Shown one piece after another: positions 13,487 through 16,760 of a stretch of 16,760 bases of DNA; positions within the stretch are counted from its first letter, which is position 1; the number at the start of each line of letters is the position of its first letter. A program made the translations under genes and the position numbers. The notes beneath the pieces were generated by a model. It saw nothing but the letters and a program-made list of their open reading frames with translations. It was not told the origin of the DNA and ran no database searches. The DNA comes from an archaeon CG07_land_8_20_14_0_80_38_8 (GTDB taxonomy: Archaea > Nanobdellota > Nanobdellia > Tiddalikarchaeales > Tiddalikarchaeaceae), in the NCBI GenBank assembly GCA_002779595.1, contig PEWF01000041.1, positions 1-16,760 of the forward strand. Direction: 5' to 3'.

Positions 13487-15237
13487 AATAATGACCTTAA
13501 AAGTAAAGAGAACACTAAACCAATGCCCAATACAACACCCAACAATAATGCCAATAATTGCACTCCAACTTCCTTCTGGCTTGCCATTCCAAAAGTTAAA
13601 TCCCCCAAACCCATACTGTTAACCATTTGAGAGGACAATAAAGCGAATTGCTTGGAATATTCCAGAAATAATAATGCAGTTGCCGGGTCAGATTCCTTAA
13701 AAGTCTGCGAATACTCATAATAGGATATTGCAATAATAGGAATCAAACCATTTGACTGGACAAGATTAATATTCTCCCTTGCCAATTTATCGGACAATTC
13801 AATCCTTTCATCCACAACTTCCTCAGTCACACCCCTTAACTGCATGGCAAGATTAGCATTAGCCAAAGACCTTAAACTTTCAAAAATTGAATAAATGTAA
13901 TTACCTCCATTATACGCTTCCTCACTAATTCCCAGCAAGTCCCACGCATTATCAGTATAATAAGAAGATTCAACAGATTCAGCATAAGTAATCATGTCAC
14001 CAGCAGTTTCAATGCGCGCAAGAGCCAAATCCTTCAACAAGTCCTGGCTGAATTCAATGCTTAAATTATCATTAAAAGAATCCTTCAAATCAAGCCAAGT
14101 ATTGCTAGTTTCCAAACGCACATACATGAAAGCAAGATTATACAACGCGTCAGGAATATCACTCTCATTATAATAATCCACAGCAGCATTATACAACTCC
14201 CTTGCCTCAAAATACCTGTCAACCGCGATATTCACGCTTTCCAAATCATTAATGTGATTCAGAATGAAAGGATTGTTAATCTTCACCCCGAAACTGTTAA
14301 TCTCATTATTCGCAAAACTCAGCAAATTATGCACGTACTCATTAGTGCCGGTCTCAAAATAATTAACCAAATAATAAGTATACAATGTAAGAATTCCCGA
14401 ATTCACTGCGTAACTCGCAGCACTGTAATAACTATTATTCAGGAATAATCCAAGAGTATTATTCCTCTGCAATTCCACTGAATCAATCAAAGACTGAATA
14501 ATTAATGCATTATCATATGACAAATTAGCATTATCATACGCTATTAATAATTCATCATACAAATCATCAGAATAATTCATCAAATCCTCGCTCATGGGCT
14601 TCATGAATTCATTAAATTCATTAAAATTAATCTCATCATCCAGTTCTGAAAAAAATATGCCTGTGAAGTACCCGAACGCGTCCCTGACAGTTCCAACTTC
14701 AACAACATTCATTGAAAGAGTAGTGTTCTCCAATTCCCTTAACTGCCCCAAAGGCACTAAGAAAGTTTTAATCCCTTCCTCCTGCGCTGCCAATGCCTTC
14801 TCAGGCAAACCACCAATGCTGCCAATGCTGCCGTCAGGATTCACAGTGCCAGTCATTGCAACACTCTTATCAGTAGTGTACCCGGACAATTCGCACATTG
14901 TAAGAACAGTCATTGCAGCGCCCGCGCTCGGGCCTCCAATCATCGGGAACTCACCCCTTATAGTGTAAAAAAAATCCTTATCAGAACAATCACTGCCAAT
15001 CATTTCACAGGCAACCTCCTTAGCTAAGCGGGCACTAGCCTGCGTGTCAATCTCAGTCAAAGGAGTAGTATCAATGTAAACGTTCCCGCTTCCTGCCTTA
15101 ACCTGAACATTTAAATCAGCAACAACCCCAAGATAATCACCAGTGCTTGACACCCTCACGCCGATAATAATAGAATCAGCGCAGAAACCGGCACTTATTA
15201 ATGCCAAAAAAATAATAAATAATAACTCCTTCCTCAT
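13483..15237 (-). CDS. Extracytoplasmic Lon-like serine protease (S16) with helical C-terminal region and membrane anchor
   Basis: This 584-aa protein starts with a signal peptide (about 1-19, hydrophobic 'LLFIIFLALISAGFCA'). An S16 Lon-type proteolytic domain without an AAA+ module follows (about 20-185). The Ser-Lys catalytic dyad is visible as Ser104 in 'GGPSAGAAMT' and Lys147 in 'GGLPEKALAA', with the family's 'TGTVNPDGSIGSIGGL' (129-143) between them. Residues about 190-545 are mostly helical and rich in Tyr, Asn, Leu and Glu, with a loosely repeated 'AYDNANLSYDNA' / 'ELYNAAVDYYNES' pattern that may be TPR-like. A membrane helix (about 560-582) closes the protein. It should be an ATP-independent protease facing the outside of the cell, tethered at its C-terminus. 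It is coupled to the downstream radical SAM gene. Confidence 0.9.
   Translation of the reverse strand: MRKELLFIIFLALISAGFCADSIIIGVRVSSTGDYLGVVADLNVQVKAGSGNVYIDTTPLTEIDTQASARLAKEVACEMIGSDCSDKDFFYTIRGEFPMIGGPSAGAAMTVLTMCELSGYTTDKSVAMTGTVNPDGSIGSIGGLPEKALAAQEEGIKTFLVPLGQLRELENTTLSMNVVEVGTVRDAFGYFTGIFFSELDDEINFNEFNEFMKPMSEDLMNYSDDLYDELLIAYDNANLSYDNALIIQSLIDSVELQRNNTLGLFLNNSYYSAASYAVNSGILTLYTYYLVNYFETGTNEYVHNLLSFANNEINSFGVKINNPFILNHINDLESVNIAVDRYFEARELYNAAVDYYNESDIPDALYNLAFMYVRLETSNTWLDLKDSFNDNLSIEFSQDLLKDLALARIETAGDMITYAESVESSYYTDNAWDLLGISEEAYNGGNYIYSIFESLRSLANANLAMQLRGVTEEVVDERIELSDKLARENINLVQSNGLIPIIAISYYEYSQTFKESDPATALLFLEYSKQFALLSSQMVNSMGLGDLTFGMASQKEVGVQLLALLLGVVLGIGLVFSLLLRSLL
13494..13498 (-). 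promoter_or_regulatory. Shine-Dalgarno-like site for the radical SAM gene
   Basis: Minus-strand AAGGT lies 7 nt before the ATG at 13486, inside the last codons of the protease gene. With the ATGA overlap it supports translational coupling. Confidence 0.5.
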
Positions 15238-15261
15238 AAAACAAAAACATAAACACTTACC

Positions 15262-15270
15262 TATTTTATA
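15262..15270 (-). promoter_or_regulatory. TATA-like element for the S16 protease gene
   Basis: Minus-strand TATAAAATA is 25-33 bp before the ATG at 15237. It lies in the 48-bp gap after the lyase-like gene, so the protease/radical SAM pair probably has its own leaderless promoter. Confidence 0.6.
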
Positions 15271-15285
15271 ATTTTTGATTAATTT

Positions 15286-16760
15286 TTAAACATTAATTTT
15301 TGACTCTGAACCTAATAATTCACGATTCTCATCAATTATTTTCTGAGCATTTATTAAAACATTGTCAGCATCAATTAATGACGTGCCAGCCATTTCTAAA
15401 GGGCTTTTGGTGATTAACTCATCAATCATATCATCCAATTTATTGCCAAATAACCTATTAAAATACTTGCTGGATTTAATGCCTTCAAGCCCAGTGCCCT
15501 CAATCTTAATGTCCCTTAACTCATTATGGGCTTTTTCGCGGACTGCGCCGAGTTTAACAGCCTCCTGAAGAAGCTCTGTCTGGAAAATCTCAGACTTATA
15601 TTCATCAATCTCTTTTAACATACGCTTCCGGTCAATCCTAATCCCTCCCTCGCTAGACATGATATAATTAAAGCTGCTGAGAATTGAGTCTGCAATTAAT
15701 AATAATTCATTAAAATCATAATCTGACAGTGAATGTTTTTCCCTGACTGAAGTAAGCCTTCCGGGAATCATGCGGGCAAGACCCTTAATACGCTCACTCT
15801 TATTAGGATTTGTCTTATAAGGCATAGCACTTGAACCGACTTGCGAAGACTTAAAAGGCTCAGACCATTGGCGAAGAGCTTGTCTGAAAACAAGAGTATT
15901 AGAGAAGTTGCTGAGAGTTTGGCCAAGACTTGAAATAAAACCAGAATATTCAAGAACGCTCTCTAAATTATCAATACAACCAACATAATCAATTAACTTA
16001 TCCAGAGTTATAGAGAAATAACGCCCAACAGTGGTTATCTGAGCTGGCTGCAAATGAGTCCTGGCAAGATAAGGAGCGTCCCTGAAACCCTTAATAGTCT
16101 CAAGCTCGTCAAAAGTAATCTTCTGTTCCTCAGCAGACAATTCTTTCTGTTCTTCTGTTAGTACTGGTTCTTTAATCTTATCAGCCATGTTATAAACAGC
16201 ATTAACAAGTCCTTTCTTGAAAGAATCCTTAACCTTGGACAAATCAGCAATTGATTCAGTGAATTCATTTGAAGCATAACGTGACAAAGGGTTAACCCAT
16301 TTGCCTGATGGAACAGGCTCGCATAAATAAGCATTAATAATACCATCAAGAAGCATAAATAATTCCGGGATTTCGATTCTACGAACAACAGAGTCAGCAA
16401 TTGTTCGATGACAAATATCATCAGCGCCATTAATAAATAATGCAGTATTCCTGGCCAGCATTAAGGAATAAAGATTATCAACAGTTTTATTATCACACTT
16501 ATTTCTGATTTTATCAGCAATAGAAATTAAGTAATCGCTTAATTCTGCATCCTGCTCACGACGATAAATCTGTGAATTAATAACAAAATAAGGCATCTCA
16601 AGATTATTCATAATCTTTTTAGAAAATTCAAGGGCTTTCTCAACAGAACCAAACAATTCAATAGAATCACTGCTAGTGCCTATGGCTCCTGAAACAAGCT
16701 TACCTTTAGGATTAAACAAACCAACATCCAAACCAGTGCCTGAAATTTTATGAATTATAT
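15286..16760 (-). CDS. purB: Adenylosuccinate-lyase-like protein with non-collinear domain order (5' end probably beyond right edge)
   Basis: The frame is open to the right edge. The first in-window start candidate is a TTG at 16731, giving 481 aa. Numbering is from that codon. Lyase superfamily signatures are clear: 'ARTHLQPAQITTVG' (223-236) with the catalytic His226, and the mobile loop 'SSQVGSSAMPYKTNPNKSER' (295-314) with the catalytic Ser. PurB cleaves SAICAR and adenylosuccinate in purine synthesis. The order is odd. Residues 11-79 ('SGAIGTSSDSIELF', 'NSQIYRREQDAELS') match the family's central segment that normally follows TTVG. Residues 92-135 ('HRTIADSVVRRIEIPELF') match the segment that normally follows the mobile loop. 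The normal N-terminus appears only at 147-218 ('NPLSRYASNEF', 'LTEEQKELS', 'FRDA' for HDVxA). The stretch from TTVG to GSS is about 56 residues shorter than usual. The GATSxD region is not seen. It could be a fused, complementarily deleted duplicate, a permuted enzyme, a pseudogene or an assembly chimera. Confidence 0.75.
   Translation of the reverse strand, partial: IIHKISGTGLDVGLFNPKGKLVSGAIGTSSDSIELFGSVEKALEFSKKIMNNLEMPYFVINSQIYRREQDAELSDYLISIADKIRNKCDNKTVDNLYSLMLARNTALFINGADDICHRTIADSVVRRIEIPELFMLLDGIINAYLCEPVPSGKWVNPLSRYASNEFTESIADLSKVKDSFKKGLVNAVYNMADKIKEPVLTEEQKELSAEEQKITFDELETIKGFRDAPYLARTHLQPAQITTVGRYFSITLDKLIDYVGCIDNLESVLEYSGFISSLGQTLSNFSNTLVFRQALRQWSEPFKSSQVGSSAMPYKTNPNKSERIKGLARMIPGRLTSVREKHSLSDYDFNELLLIADSILSSFNYIMSSEGGIRIDRKRMLKEIDEYKSEIFQTELLQEAVKLGAVREKAHNELRDIKIEGTGLEGIKSSKYFNRLFGNKLDDMIDELITKSPLEMAGTSLIDADNVLINAQKIIDENRELLGSESKINV

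Noticed and set aside
16318..16482. Reading residues 100-117 of the lyase-like ORF ('INGADDICHRT') as the GATSxD catalytic block
   Set aside because: The match is short and lacks the Thr-Ser. The whole stretch aligns better with the 'LAR...RTxxDSxxRR' segment that normally follows the mobile loop.
1..16760. tRNA or rRNA genes, CRISPR arrays, insertion sequences, integrase or attachment sites
   Set aside because: None was seen. Every gap is under about 80 bp and AT-rich, with no repeat-spacer pattern or terminal inverted repeats.

Overview
The window looks like a piece of a small, AT-rich archaeal genome, most likely from a DPANN-type lineage (Woesearchaeota/Pacearchaeota/Diapherotrites-like; this placement is inference). 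The evidence is archaeal-type PheS and PheT of about 500 and 550 aa, an Hjc Holliday junction resolvase, a NucS/EndoMS mismatch endonuclease, an extracytoplasmic Lon-like S16 protease and a Cys-rich surface protein with 'NNDCDD' modules. Most first genes of transcription units have a TATA-like box about 20-30 bp before the start codon, so they are probably leaderless. Internal operon genes instead carry Shine-Dalgarno sequences. Coding density is very high: no intergenic gap exceeds about 80 bp, and several convergent genes overlap at their 3' ends. I saw no tRNA, rRNA, CRISPR array, insertion sequence or integrase.

Layout. 1-670 (-): 5' part of an aldehyde:ferredoxin oxidoreductase-like gene, cut by the left edge. 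728-1540 (+): class II ketose-bisphosphate aldolase. 1521-1889 (-): hjc. 1927-2589 (+): DUF4013-like membrane protein. 2593-5756 (-): pheS-pheT operon. 5790-6346 (-): two coupled small membrane proteins. 6385-7122 (-): nucS. 7134-8072 (-): polytopic membrane protein. 8153-9538 (+): membrane-anchored protein with three zinc ribbons inside and a Cys-rich region outside. 9582-9812 (+): a tiny SWIM zinc-finger protein. 9793-11034 (-): MgtC/DUF4010 membrane protein. 11069-11965 (-): unrecognised protein. 12016-12561 (+): protein resembling an archaemetzincin that has lost its catalytic zinc motif. 12500-15237 (-): S16 Lon-like protease followed by a coupled radical SAM protein. 15286 to the right edge (-): adenylosuccinate-lyase-like gene.

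Most genes are housekeeping: sugar metabolism, phenylalanyl-tRNA charging, recombination and mismatch repair, membrane proteins, envelope proteolysis and purine synthesis. The most unusual feature is the adenylosuccinate-lyase-like ORF at the right end. All its parts are recognisable, but they do not appear in the family's normal order. Blocks missing from the C-terminal two thirds (the central 'GxxGT...Q-x-Y-x-R' segment and the 'RT..DS..RR' segment) lie instead in front of the family's normal N-terminus. This could be a fused and complementarily degenerated tandem duplication, a genuinely permuted enzyme, or an assembly artefact. Other points of interest are the probable dead archaemetzincin, the three-zinc-ribbon membrane protein, and the translationally coupled protease/radical SAM pair. 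All calls rest on reading motifs from memory; no database search was run.
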